Part shown: positions 1 through 11,032 of the stretch, in pieces
How positions within the stretch are numbered: position 1 is the stretch's first letter
Layout of the letters: every line of letters starts with the position of its first letter
Assembly (NCBI GenBank): GCA_022497145.1
Contig: MU385934.1
Coordinates: forward strand, 70,057 to 134,056
DNA from: Rostrohypoxylon terebratum
Lineage: Eukaryota; Ascomycota; Sordariomycetes; Xylariales; Hypoxylaceae
Reading direction: 5' to 3'
DNA length: 64,000 bases
Program-made: the position numbers and the translations under genes
Notes under the pieces: generated by a model
The model's database searches: none
What the model was told of the DNA's origin: nothing
The model's input: only the letters and a program-made list of their open reading frames with translations

Positions 1-789
1 AAAGCGGAGGTTAGCCATTATACCAGCGGGACAAGGCTCTTTCGGCATATCTAGAGTCTCATTTGTTCGAGTCAAGGGGTCTTGAAGACAAGTACTATCC
101 AGACGGAGATAAGTCATTCATTCATGTACAGAGGCGACGGCCAAGTGAATCACATACTATGTAAGTTGTCGATATTTTTCGGCTTCTTCTCTAGTACGTA
201 TCGTAGGGTCGCCGGTAATCATCCTGAAGCCCTAAGATGTCTAGGTATGAGTTTGCCTTTGCTCAATCGAAGAACATGAGACCGACAAAAAGCTTACCGG
301 CTTAAATGCGGTGACGGTGGTGCGATTGTAACTTGGTATGTAGTATATGGTCATGCCGCCATTCGACTCTTCAAAGAAGACGTTGCCTTTTTGGGGGACA
401 CGTTTGTACGTTCCATTGCGTGCTCGAAAGAACATCACCGCCGTCCAATAGTTAGAGAAGTCCTCTGGGAATGTGCAGGTAGTACAGGTAGCTGAGCCAG
501 GGATGTCTAGGGTCTTGGGGTCCATCGATGCGTTGAAGGAGTTCTATAGTTTTCAGTTTTCGTTCAGTTAGTTATTCATTTCCTATAATATTTGACTGCC
601 ATATCTAGGCTATAGAGCGTATACCCCTCCAATGACCTGGTGTAGATGAGGTGACCCAACCACCCCTGGGTTGACTAAGGGGTCAAGACGCTCGACGACG
701 AGCTGCGAGCATGAGAAGCGGAGCAGAGCCGAAGCACCAGATACAAGAAAAATGGCGGTTGCCAACGAGTGAATCAAATATGGTCGCAT
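1..789 (-). CDS. Secreted DUF1996 domain protein (3' end cut off by the window edge)
   Basis: Four exons can be read on the minus strand: 789-625, 543-298, 231-158 and 94 to beyond base 1, joined by GT-AG introns that keep the frame. The start at 789 opens a hydrophobic signal peptide (MRPYLIHSLATAIFLVSGAS). The joined product shows the hallmark run of DUF1996: SCSQLVVERLDPLVNPG, then SPHLHQVIGG, then TCTTCTFPEDFSNYWTAV, NGTYKRVPQ, and CPAGIMANLRF at the window edge. DUF1996 proteins are fungal secreted proteins, often of 350-500 residues and sometimes with a C-terminal WSC or Ser-rich part; their biochemical role is not established. About 190 residues lie in the window, and the rest, including any C-terminal domain, is beyond position 1. 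The family call is strong because conserved blocks sit in all four exons in the right order; the product is presumed to be extracellular or wall-associated. Confidence 0.88.
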
Positions 790-1406
790 CTTGGATTGTT
801 GATGGCCGATATACTACTTGCCAAGATGTGAAAATGATATTCAATGTTAGTTAGTAAGCCTCTAATATCAATTGTTGTTCTTTGATGATTTGGTAGTTAG
901 TGGATACTCTACCAGACCAGCAGCTCCGATGGATCCTGAAGTATACATATGATGGAGAAATGGTATTATCAGCATATATCGGTGCTACCACACTTCTTAA
1001 GTGCCGCCCTGAGGGAACGCTCTTAATATATTTCCATTCTATCCATATTGCCGGTGAGATATCGATACTAAACGCACCAATCACCTCGACATATCGTCGC
1101 GTAGTATCATGTAATTATCGTTCGCACGATAGGCAACTCTGAGACGCGGACTGCTGTACTAGCAGCGATGAGCTTGGATAGGTAATTGATGCCGTCTGTT
1201 TCCACGCGTTATCAAAGGAATCATATTGCCTATTAAGTAACTCGTAGGTATAACGCCTTTTTGGGGACGTAGTAATACTTTGATTTACCGGCGTCACCAG
1301 TACCTCCTTGGAATATTCATAACAGTGTAGGTACTCGAGTTCAAATTTCTTTAGAAAGAAATTATTATCAGAAAGGGACTCGCATGATATCAACTCACAG
1401 GGGCAC
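790..1406. other. Intergenic, no supported gene
   Basis: This 617-base gap lies between two minus-strand secreted-protein genes. It should hold the promoter of the DUF1996 gene (next to 789) and the 3' UTR of the DUF6055 gene (next to 1407). Short ORFs on both strands (for example minus 1115-1393, 92 codons) have no recognisable domain, no signal peptide and no intron continuation, so I do not call them. Confidence 0.5.
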
Positions 1407-2871
1407 CTACACTATGTTCGCTCCCGTGAGTTGTACTTGATAATCCAAGCCTCGGCTTACGTCGCTCGTAAGTGAGAAAGGATCGTAAAGATACAGAGAG
1501 TCTGGCGTATTAGCAACCACCAAGCTGGCTTCTTCTCCGTTATCCAAGGACACTTCTGCCTTATCATCCGCCACTTCGACGTACCTCACAGCTCCGCTCG
1601 ATGCCTTTATCGCTAGAAATGCCGTATATGGAGCCGTACTAGTTATAGAAACACCGATCGATGCACCCGTTGCCTTTAGAGGAATGATGTTGGCACCCAT
1701 GTAGCGGGGTTGACGAGCAGCTTTGACTCGATACTTCCCTCCCCCCAACGAGTCCAAGTTAGCATAGTTGAAATCCTTTTTCTGCCTCTCAAAAAGGGCC
1801 CTGGCCTTTTCGTGGCCAATATCGACGTATGCCATCCGAGCCCAGTAACGGCCGACGATGGCTTGAATCTTGGCGGGTGCAGAAAGCTGGTCTAGGATGT
1901 GCAGAGGCGTCTCATTGCTATTCCGCTTATACTTTCGCCACACGTTCGGGAAATTTGCCATGCCCAATCCCGTGTAGTTATCTGGATTGTTCGTAATATA
2001 AGTCAAAAATGGCCATGCCTCGTAATAGTTTCCTGTTCCTCTCGACCCGTCGACGATGACTTGATATGAATCGCTGATGACTTTCTGAAGATTCATTAGA
2101 GTATCTCCGCTGGGCTGACTATAACGACTCCTGGATCCTTCGCAGATCGATGAAGTGATGAATGTATCGGCAACAAAATTGGCTATTGTTTCCCACCATG
2201 CTCCAGTACGTCCTTGATCAATCCAGTATCTTTCAGCGTAAGTCAAGGCATGCCCAAACTCACTACAGCACCATAAGTCAGTTCTTGTTCTTCTTCTTCT
2301 TTTTTTCTTTTTGAGAAAGGGGTTTAGGTGAATTTTGGGAACAACCCTCTGTTAGTTCGATAGGGATAGTTTTACTCCTAGGGCAGTTGAATACCTAGTC
2401 AATAGGGTGGAATAGGAAACTCCCAATGTTACCTAGTACCTACTGGACGGTTATGGAAGGGGTGTTCATCCATTGCGTGACAACGTTCAAGAAGCTTAGA
2501 CCCGTAGCACTATCCGTGCCAGTGTTTGCGGCGGTATTGGCTCCCAAGTCGGCCACGTCATAGACGTTCATCTTGTACCACGGCCCATCGTCGGTATCCT
2601 GGTTGAATGACAGGCCGGTCGAACGCCATCCCTGACCAACTACGAAGCAGTCATATGCAGATTCCAGAGTCTGAAGCAGGGTATTCGCAACGTTGTCGTT
2701 TGCCGCATTGTAGACACGGAAATGCGGTGAGTCTTTGTACTTATTTCCACCAGGGCCAACCTTGGCGTTAGGTGTGAATTCAGCCGGTGGTGCAGCTAGT
2801 ATCTTCGTGGGAGCAGCGACGGCCCTGAGAGTCCACGATAATAGGATGATGGCCAAACTGAGTCCTCCCAT
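1407..2871 (-). CDS. Secreted DUF6055 family protein with an HEFGH motif
   Basis: Two exons, 2871-2444 and 2262-1407, are joined by a 181-base intron (donor GTAGGT, acceptor CTGTAG) and give 427 residues. The start at 2871 opens a clear signal peptide (MGGLSLAIILLSWTLRAVA) ending near residue 20. The body has the DUF6055 landmarks: HFRVYNAANDN, the YDCFVVGQGWRSTGLSF block, DDGPWYKMNVYDVADLG, NTGTDSATGLSFLNVVT and, after the splice, HEFGHALTYAERYWIDQ followed by TGAWWETIANFVADT. The splice creates the histidine of HEFGH (residues 143-147), and this HExxH followed by conserved Glu/Asp residues resembles the zinc site of gluzincin metallopeptidases. DUF6055 proteins are secreted and uncharacterised as far as I know; peptidase or glycan-directed activity is inference. 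It lies head-to-tail with the upstream DUF1996 gene, so both could be surface or extracellular functions, with no sign of an operon. Confidence 0.85.
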
Positions 2872-4050
2872 CGCTACTAATAATTGTGAGAAGTATTATA
2901 TACCATTCGTACGTAAGCCTCGAGCTCATCCAAGACGAATTGAAAGCGACGATCACTGTTTTTATGGCCGAAGGCTCAGGATTGACTGGGTTCTAGACAC
3001 GGAGGTGAGGCTTGGCCTTTACTATATCGGACATCTTCGATCACATTAACCAGCAGGCTAAACTGGATTACGACCACCAAAATAACAGGTACCCATTCAG
3101 AATATGCGCCCCTTTACGTGTTGTCACAATCCTGAAAACTAAGCCTCGAAAGAAGACCCACAAACGAAAACATCTACGACCAATCGCGGCAAAACACCGG
3201 CCGGAAGTGATCTCCGTGATCTTGGACGCGTAACCAGATCAGCCAGATCACGGTGGCCTCGTATACAGAAGAAGGAAGAGAGGATATCTATATAATCATA
3301 GCATTTTCCATGTATCTAGTCACTCACTTTAGTTCTTTAGTTATCAATCTAAGTCTATTCACTACGAGTAGGGAGAGGACTCCAAGCCTCTCTGACGAAC
3401 ATACTTGATTGATTATACTTGACCTCTACAATTACTGTTACCTTAAAATCAAGACCCCCTTATGAAGCTATACTTACTAAGCCTAAGTATAGGTTCGTCA
3501 CACGTGTATCGAAGGTAACAGAGAGGTCCTAAATAGGTGCCATTATATTAGGAGACAATCTCTTGCCGGGGAGGCAAAGGGAAGCTTTGCCTTCAAACTT
3601 TACATCAAATAACATGACAGTCCAATACAATGGTTAATAATAAGAATTATTATGTTACTTCTAAATAGTACTCTATTTAAGATATCTAGACGTATTTCCA
3701 ACGTCTACCGTGCGAACGAGTTAACCTACAATATGAACTCTGCTAACCTAGGTAGATTTTCACCTTGAGGAAAAGAATACAACCCTTTAGGTTAGCACGC
3801 ATAAGAAATTCTCAATTAAAACCATAGCCATGAATTAATCGAAGTAAATAGTTTACTTAAATGATTAAGGAGCGGTGTTTATTTGGCGCTCTGAATATTA
3901 TCGCTCTCTTGGCGATCGATTCTCTCATCATAGGTTCCATGTATTACCTATCCACTTTCTATAAAAACTCGAATCTGTCTGACTCGTCAGGGGGATAAGT
4001 AAAATACGGGCTACCTAGTCACCCGTGATACAATCTTTGCTGTCTAAAGC
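2872..4050. other. Intergenic, possible degraded LTR near 3118-3447
   Basis: No gene is supported here. From about 3118 a sequence beginning TGTTGTCACAATCC runs past a TATA-like stretch (TATATAATCATAGC near 3290) to a CTACA end near 3447. That is the general layout of a fungal LTR (TG...CA ends, internal TATA box, short transcribed part), but I see no second copy in the window, no primer binding site and no target-site duplication. The remainder, about 3450-4050, is AT-rich with no ORF of note and could be decayed repeat sequence. Confidence 0.3.
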
Positions 4051-4977
4051 TTACTCTGGATTACTGGGTAAAGGGGTGGCAGGACGGGCCAGAGTTTGTT
4101 CCTCTAGTTTCGAACCAGCGTCCGGGTCCTGTGAATTCAGGTAAAGTACTGGATTAGAATTTATCTGATCTGTTGTTTGCATACTTCCAAACTGTACGAT
4201 AGAGGGATCATCGCCGATAGGAAGAAATCCAGCCTGGAAGTTCGGCCATAGCCGAATGAGCTGTGGCCAGTAAAACTGGCTTTCATCTCTCTTAACCCAT
4301 CTGTTGGCTCTGATCCTCAATCTCGATGATAGCGGCTCATTGTACAATGGCTCCGGACTACTTCCTGGACGCGGTGGTAACACGCCGGGGCCAGTGTTTA
4401 GGTCCCAAAGGATAGCGAATTGGCCAAGCACTTCCCGAGAGCAGTTGATGATACGAGTGAAATGTGCATACCGGGCATCAAGATTCTTCTTTTCCATTTG
4501 GTCAACTGTGATTTGGCTTTGGCCATCAATATGACACCTCGCCATCTCGGTAAGCCGCTGCCATATCTGGCTCCTGTACTTGTCGGCCAGTGCAAGTTCA
4601 ACACCAGCCTTGAAAAACCAACCAGCAATCAAAAGTATGGATGGGTTGTACCCAAAATACGCACTTAGAAAAGAGATATCTTTAGTCTCACCGTTTGCTT
4701 CATCTACAAAATGGTGATACTTCACCCGCATCGGACAGCCCCCACCGCTGAAGCGACATACGAATTGCCTCTCAAGCCTACAACATTTCGGGTGGAAGGG
4801 GCAAGATTGGTTAGGAGGAATTGGCTCAAATATATGTGGATAAGTACACAGCTCGGTCAAGATACCAGGGTCTTGCCATGGGCTATAAACCGTATAACCC
4901 GTGGCCGGATTTATGATACTTAGATGACGTGTGTCGTGTTCTTGAGCTGTATGATGGATGTGCAGATCGAAACACAT
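4051..4977 (-). CDS. Hypothetical protein with a Cys/His-rich N-terminal third
   Basis: A single 308-codon ORF starts at 4977; no intron is needed. I do not recognise the family. Residues from about 43 to 95 are rich in Cys and His: C at TELCTYP, then SCPFHPKCCRLER, QFVCRFSGGGCP and KYHHF, a spacing that could bind zinc. The middle (about 100-210) looks globular and helical, with aromatic residues (FLSAYFGYNP, LLIAGWFFKAG) and a charged segment around QMEKKNLDARYAHFTRI. The C-terminal part is Pro-rich. There is no signal peptide and no clear membrane segment, so an intracellular protein is likely. The ORF is far longer than chance ORFs in this AT-rich neighbourhood and its composition is protein-like, which supports a real gene; function is unknown. 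Confidence 0.65.
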   Translation of the reverse strand: MCFDLHIHHTAQEHDTRHLSIINPATGYTVYSPWQDPGILTELCTYPHIFEPIPPNQSCPFHPKCCRLERQFVCRFSGGGCPMRVKYHHFVDEANGETKDISFLSAYFGYNPSILLIAGWFFKAGVELALADKYRSQIWQRLTEMARCHIDGQSQITVDQMEKKNLDARYAHFTRIINCSREVLGQFAILWDLNTGPGVLPPRPGSSPEPLYNEPLSSRLRIRANRWVKRDESQFYWPQLIRLWPNFQAGFLPIGDDPSIVQFGSMQTTDQINSNPVLYLNSQDPDAGSKLEEQTLARPATPLPSNPE

Positions 4978-6576
4978 CTTGATACAATCAAATGATAGTA
5001 GACAAAATTGAACAAGTCCTTCTCATAGGGTTCATATGTAGAATCAGGATCTTGTTTCGGTATCAGTTCTGGGCCTGATGGTGAGCAAAGCAAAAAAAAG
5101 AAGTCACATCTTCAACTTATATATACACCTTTGTCCTCATAACGCAAAGGCATTGTGATGGTGTTGTCTAAAGTTCTCCTTGCTTTGCGACAACGATAGT
5201 GTGCTTGGACGAGTTCTTTATTCACTTCGGGTCTTGTTTGAAAACTATACGACTTCCTTTCAGCTAGAGCTAGAGCTAGAGCGCCAACCTAGATGCCCCA
5301 ACTTCTTGCTTTCCGTCCTAGGCATCAGTCAAACTGAACTACCGAAGTTGGGGCCTATATCACACCCTCATCCTCGTCGTCGCTTGGCATTGATGTGGTA
5401 AGTCGAGATGTTGGAGTCCGGCGGTTACGGTAGGCCATCCGGGTTGACCATCACGCCAAGGTTTTAAAATAAAATCAGCTTGCCCATCTCAAGTGTGACT
5501 CGGTCTACAGGATGAGGAGTAGCTCGGTAGACCTTAATTCAACAACCCGGAAATTTAAGTAGCTAGCGTAGCAACATGCGGCTGAGCAGATGGCGCTCGA
5601 GATCGTGTTAAGCACCGCAGTCAAGGGTGTGCGCTCTCAGATAATGCCGAGATCGAGTAGGCGAATTTAGCTCGCGCCAGCGTCATTATGTCCCTGCTGA
5701 CCTGAGCACGTCGAGGCAACGGCAATATATTTTCTGGCGGGTTCGGATATGCGGCTTCTTTTTTGAGGTAGCTAAGGTAGGTAGGGGGCTGGGGGGCTGG
5801 CTCAACCCATGAGCTTACTGTGATGACCGGTGCACCAATCAGGCAAAATCTACGACAACTCTGCATATTGCGGCTTTTGTGCAACCGATCTATACCGTTC
5901 CAGTGGATCTCTGCACTGCCGGCCATGGAGAGCTTGGTATATAGATGAGATCCGCGATAGGTACTCCCCATCTTAGGCATACCGAAACACCGAGCCTTCG
6001 GGTTCTCCTCAATTTCACCTGTTAGGGGACCATCCAGTTCGAGGCGCGCGATCACACGATAAGGAACTATTACTCTGCCATGGAGGGACCTTTGCCGGGT
6101 TTGACCGGGATCAATTCCGTCTAATCTACGCCCCCGAAACGTTATACCGAGCAAAGAGGGGAGGGGATAGCGAACGGATGTTGCCAAAAGTCGCACAACC
6201 GACAAGATGCTTCGAGGGCATGTCTTGCGCAATAGCTTGGTAGGGTACCTATAATCGAAGCAATGCCATGTTCCCGAGTTTCCCATCTAACGCCAAAAAG
6301 AAAAGTCATCGCGACGATCTCTCATTACCGCGTATCTTTGCTTTGCCCAGACACCAGACCGACACATTCCTTTCGTTCAGCCAGTGAACGGTGAAAAAAA
6401 TGCTGTAAATAGGTTCTGACGAGAGACTCTTCCCGTGACCACAATGATAAATGCCGATTCCGTTACCGCGGCCCCTTCGCGACTAGACCCGTAAATGCAG
6501 CCTCTCATATATGGCGTGTGGTATCATACCGCTCTCCAAATAACGCCGGTCCCGAATCAAGTAGTGTGCAGCTTTC
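4978..6576. other. Intergenic, no confident gene
   Basis: This gap holds the promoter side of the Cys-rich gene and the 3' side of the GCR1_C gene. A short GCTAGA tandem tract lies near 5266-5281. A 221-codon minus-strand ORF (5621-6286) exists, but it lacks a recognisable domain, has Arg/Pro-heavy shadow-like composition and no intron partner, so it is not called. Confidence 0.45.
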
Positions 6577-7788
6577 CTAAGCAGCCAGGCCTTCGTCTCC
6601 TAGTCCCTTCTCCTTCCGTTCATCTTGAAGCATTCGAATAAGCTTGTTGATCGTATTACCGTCACGTAGCTTTTCTACTTCTTTCACCGCCTCATCTTCA
6701 TCTAAGCCCTCGGTCATAAATTCCTTAATCTTGTCCCATATGACTTTTCTTCTCGAGTACCACGTGCGGCCCCGCGGCTCAGGCCGCCAGCGCGAGCCCC
6801 ACGTGGCGTCTAGTTCTTCGATGGCGGGTTGACCATCCATTCCCTCGCGGTACTCCTTCCAAACCTCCTCTACCGAGGACACAGTTCCATATTTGTATTG
6901 AGGCGGTCCTGAAGATTGCGGCGTCTGCACCGATGGTCTGGGTTGAACCACTTGAGAAGAAGTAGAAGGGGAAGCCGGAGGCGGTCTGGTAGGGCGGCTT
7001 GGCGTTTGGATAGGTACCGGCGGTCCCCGAGAATACGGAGTACCGGACTGCTGCTGGGGTGGCGGGGGGATGATGGACCGCACGGGAGGATCTCGAGAAG
7101 TTAAGGCCTAAATAGAGAGAAAAAAAACCGTCAGCAATTAATTTATATTAGTGTTATTCTTTATCCCTCTTGTTTTTTTCCTCGGGGACAATATAATTAA
7201 TTTTATAAAGGGTAAAATTGGTAGGCATACAGATGCTGCAGCGTGATGGGAAGCTATCAAGCTTCCGCGTAGGTCATTTAACTGCTGGCTGATCGCGTCG
7301 AATTGGGAGGATATATGGGCAACATAATGTTGATGTTGCATTTGGATCTGGAGAATAGTGGCGATCAATTGTTCGGGCGACCTGCCTAGTAGCTGCTCTT
7401 CGGTAATGAGGGCAGGTAAGGACATGACAGCGTGAGGTTGAAGATAGGATTGGGTTGCGGTCGTAGTCGGAGTGGCCGAAAGTGAAGATGAAGAAGCAGC
7501 GGCAGCAGAAGCAGCAGCCAAGGGGCTTGGATTCGGGATCGGATTCGCTCTGGTACTGGATGTCGCTTGTCTTTTTGAAGGAGTGGCGCTTGTGCCGGCA
7601 CTGCGCTGCAGGTCGGCTGCAGCTGGTCGCTTCAATGTTGCGCCTGTTGCCCCTGTCGGTGCTGCAGGGCCAGGACCAGGTACGGGAGGAGCTGAGGTAG
7701 TGGTACTAGTAATGGTTGTCGAGCCCGTGACAGCGGCCGTTGATGGGGGCTGTATGTTACTAAGGCCGACCGACGGCGAAGGCAACAT
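6577..7788 (-). CDS. GCR1_C-domain DNA-binding protein (transcription regulator or Crypton-derived)
   Basis: Two exons, 7788-7231 and 7107-6577, are joined in frame across a 123-base intron (donor GTATGC, acceptor TATTTAG) and give 362 residues. Residues 1-120 are a low-complexity Ala/Ser/Thr/Pro-rich stretch with basic patches (TLKRPAAADLQR, TPSKRQATSSTR). Residues about 125-185 carry helical, Gln-rich sequence (EEQLLGRSPEQLIATILQIQ ... ISQQLNDLRGSL) that may mediate self-association. After a second Pro-rich linker, residues about 257-320 match the GCR1_C fold: VEEVWKEYREG, then IEELDATWGSRWR, then WYSRRKVIWDKIKEF. In yeast Gcr1 this domain binds CT-box DNA of glycolytic promoters. In Crypton tyrosine-recombinase transposons a GCR1_C domain sits next to the recombinase, so a domesticated fragment is an alternative. 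A nuclear DNA-binding role is likely; the target is unknown. Confidence 0.8.
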
Positions 7789-8490
7789 GGCGGGACCCTA
7801 ACCAGTAAACTCGTCCGAGAGTTTCCAAAGTAGAAGAGGGATGGTATAAGAGAAGAGCTTCCGGTTTTATGGTGGGGGGTGGGGTGAGAGAAGTGGAAAA
7901 AAAAGTAATATCGAGAAGAAATAATTGTAATAAAAAGGGAAATAAAAAAATAGATATAAAAAATGTAAGGTAAGATATAATAGGAAGTAATAATGATAAA
8001 AAATAAAATAAAATAAAAATAAAATAAAAATAGTATTAAAGTATTGCAAGGTACCGATATGTTCAAGAAGGGGAAAGAGAAGAGGGAAAAAAGAGGGTAA
8101 AAAGAAAAAGAAACTTTTGAGACGATCAGACGGACGTCCGGGCTAGCCGGGGCCCTGCTTTTTTTATTTTCTCTAAAGTTAAAGAAGAAGTCAGAAGGTA
8201 AAATAAAAGATGGAAAAAAAATATAGTAAGTGTGAACGTAGGAGTAAGAGTAATAATAGAGTAAGTAGGTAAAGAAGGAGGAAGGAAGATAGGCAGAGGA
8301 GAGGCGGATGACAGACGATGTCAATATCAAGGAGGCAGAGATGAATATAGCTAGGTATAGGTACCCGTGACGGAGGACAATGGTCGAGGTTGGATGATAA
8401 GACGGATGAATAGATAGTGAGATGTGAGATGCGAGACGAGAGACTTGGATTATGGACGGAGATGAAGATACTAGGTAGAGTCAATACCTA
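7789..8490. other. Purine/pyrimidine-skewed upstream region of the GCR1_C gene
   Basis: Upstream of the GCR1_C start the sequence is strongly strand-biased: A/G-rich on the plus strand (C/T-rich on the coding strand of the regulator), with runs such as AAAATAAAATAAAA near 8000-8035. Long C/T-rich leaders are common before fungal start codons, so this is probably promoter plus 5' leader. The long hydrophobic ORFs that appear here are by-products of the T-rich strand. Confidence 0.4.
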
Positions 8491-8981
8491 GATGATGATG
8501 ATGATGATGACTGTGGTGGTGGTGGTGGTGGTGGTGATGATAGCAATGATGCTGGTGATAGTGATGATGATGACAGTAACGGCGATAGATAATAGATGAG
8601 ACGCGACTATAGACAAGATGTCCGCATCTACATCGATAACCAGGTGGAAGCCACAGCAACGGCAACAGCAACGGCAACGGCAACGGCAACGGCAGCAACA
8701 GTAGTAGTAGTAGCAGTAGCAGCAGCAGTACTAGCAGTACCCAGCAACAACTTCAACGTCAACATCGACGTCCCGTAACATCAGCACCAACATGGGAAAT
8801 CATCGGCATCGACATCGACATCGACATCGACATCAGCATCCCATGAACTTGGGTATGGGTATCAGCATCAGCATCGTATTGTGCGTATTGTGCGTGTTGT
8901 GTATGTTGTATGTTGTATGTTGTATGTGCGTAATGCGTGTTGCAGCGTGTAGTTTGTAGTTTGTAGTTTGTAGTTTGTAGG
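8491..8981. repeat. Cluster of several unrelated microsatellites
   Basis: Within 500 bases there are consecutive tandem tracts of different units: (GAT)n at 8491-8510, (GGT)n at 8514-8537, a CAACGG hexamer tract at about 8653-8700, a GTA/GCA trinucleotide tract at about 8700-8740, (CATCGA)n at about 8805-8836, a TGTATGT heptamer at about 8903-8927 and TAGTTTG copies at 8949-8980. Tracts are mostly uninterrupted. The 60-codon plus ORF across the trinucleotides is a repeat artefact. Confidence 0.9.
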
Positions 8982-10810
8982 TGGCTTATTTTAGTGTGTA
9001 CGGGTCTGTATCAAGGAGCTTCAAGGAGCTTCAAGACGTATCAAGGTATCAAGCAAGTAATTCAAAGCAAGATTATACCATGCGGGAGATGCGGCGAACT
9101 TCACCGGAAACCAAGGATGGCATTCCTGTCGTCTACATATGTAATGCAATGTGTGTTGTCCCGGTTTGTGTCGCCATGGACGGGGTCACCTGCGGTGTGT
9201 CGGCTTTGTCAACGTGTTGGTGACATGTTGCTGTGTGAGAGTGTGAGCGAAGTAGGTTTTATGTTTTATGTGAGATTTTCGAGGAAGAGAAGAGAGAAAA
9301 AGCTAGGTAAACTGAGGTAAAGTGTGTACGTGCGTTGATGTGCGTTGGCCGTTTAATCTTTTGTATCTTTTATCTTTTTATTCTATATTTTATATTTTAT
9401 ATTTTATTTTATCTTTTGAAATTATTACTTTTACTTTTAGTTAAGTATGCAGTTTTTTCCTTTACAATTTCATTTTCCTTATGTACATATATAATATGTA
9501 CGTATTAAATGTATAAGCATTTTTTACTTTCTTAAAAGCCCGTTTCTTTCTTATTTTGTTTTTTTCGTTGGCTTGGTTTGGTAAGATCAAATGGCATGTA
9601 CGCATACAGAGTACAGCATATTTATTGTAGTACATGTTTTTTGCAGAAACGGCAAGGGTAAGTTGATTCGACGAGCAGGCATTGGGCAATTGGCGTTGAG
9701 GACCCCTGTCGCAAGGGTACCTCTATCTTAGATAATGACGGAGTACCCAGAGAGGTAAAACCCGGCATGAAAATACCTCCCCACGTACACACTAGGTACA
9801 TAGTAAGAGGTAGGTACTTCGTACATAATGTATGTAATATTGCTCAGGTGCAAGGTTAGGGTTCAAAAATGTGGAATTATTAAATCAACATTTCGTGGGG
9901 ATCAGTGAACCTAACTCAGGTAGGAAGGGCAGGAATGGTAGGTCGAATCACGTGAAATAAAGGCTAAGCATTTCGATATTCCCTTTTTCAATCAAACTGA
10001 CACTGACAGAGAGATAGGCCAACTATCGAAGCTTACCTACCTACATAGTAGCATGTAAGTAAGGTATTATGCTGGGTATGGAATATAGTAAAGGTATTAT
10101 TATTATATGCAAGTATTGTACATACATAATATGGACAACACCCTACAGACTACAGTACTACTACCCAAATAAGTATGGAGGGAATTGAGCTTTGAGTTGG
10201 GTCTAATCCTTGGCGGTCTAGCTGGTCTTGGCGGGCATCTTGGCCGTTCGGCGGGGACTGCTATGCAATATACTAGGTAGGGACTAGACTGACAGTACTG
10301 AGTACTTGGACCCAAGAACCGCTGGCGACCCTGTCATGGTTATGGTTTTACAAATAATGGTAGGAGGGTAACATCGTGACATCCATGGATGCAAGCTGCA
10401 TACACAAACATTGGAAACCTTGGAACCGTTAGGAACCCTTGAAAATATTCGTACCCTTTAGGTATTGTACCAACTTACATGCATCTTCCTAGTACACATA
10501 CCTAGTAAGTACTATGTACTATGTAAGTTCTAACGTACATCCATGATCAATGGTACGTACGTACCTATATACCTAGTATGTATTTATCTTAAGTTCTTAA
10601 CAAGCTTCGGCATAAGTTCCGGATTATGTACCTCATGTATCCGAGCATCTTGAATTGAGGACGAATCAATTGGGATTTTGTAGGTATATCAAACATGTGT
10701 TTGCATTGGGCGACAACATTATATAATATCATGATTAGTACTTCCTTCCGGGTTACATGTATGCATACTCCAGGCTTAGATGTCCCTACCTAGGTAGTAT
10801 ACATACCTAT

Positions 10811-10862
10811 ATACATACATACATACATACATACACACACCGTGGACACACACACACATATA
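10811..10862. repeat. (ATAC)n and (AC)n microsatellites
   Basis: A tetranucleotide ATAC tract (about 10811-10836) is followed closely by AC dinucleotide tracts interrupted by CGTGG. Simple sequence in a gene-free region. Confidence 0.85.
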
Positions 10863-10989
10863 CACATGTGCATAGTACTTGCTGAGGTACCAAGGTAGAT
10901 GACGTACGCGTCACAAAACATGGCAATTGGAACGACATTGCGATAAACTATAATCTGTAATGGTAACTGCACTGGCCTCAGCGGAAAGT

Positions 10990-11032
10990 CCAACAGGAAG
11001 CCAACAGGAAGCCAACAGGAAGCCAACAGGAA
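10990..11032. repeat. 11-bp tandem minisatellite, about four copies
   Basis: The unit CCAACAGGAAG is repeated about four times head to tail, the last copy degenerating into CCAATAGGAAG. No ORF with family resemblance crosses it. Confidence 0.85.

Noticed and set aside
1115..1393. 92-codon minus ORF next to the DUF6055 gene
   Set aside because: No signal peptide or domain, and it is not in splice phase with the neighbouring gene.
5621..6286. 221-codon minus-strand ORF
   Set aside because: No domain, shadow-like Arg/Pro/Ser composition and no splice partner; no evidence beyond length.
7632..8330. 232-codon minus-strand hydrophobic ORF with many Tyr, Phe and Ser
   Set aside because: It reads through the C/T-rich leader and into the GCR1_C gene in another frame; the membrane-like sequence is a by-product of T-rich DNA.
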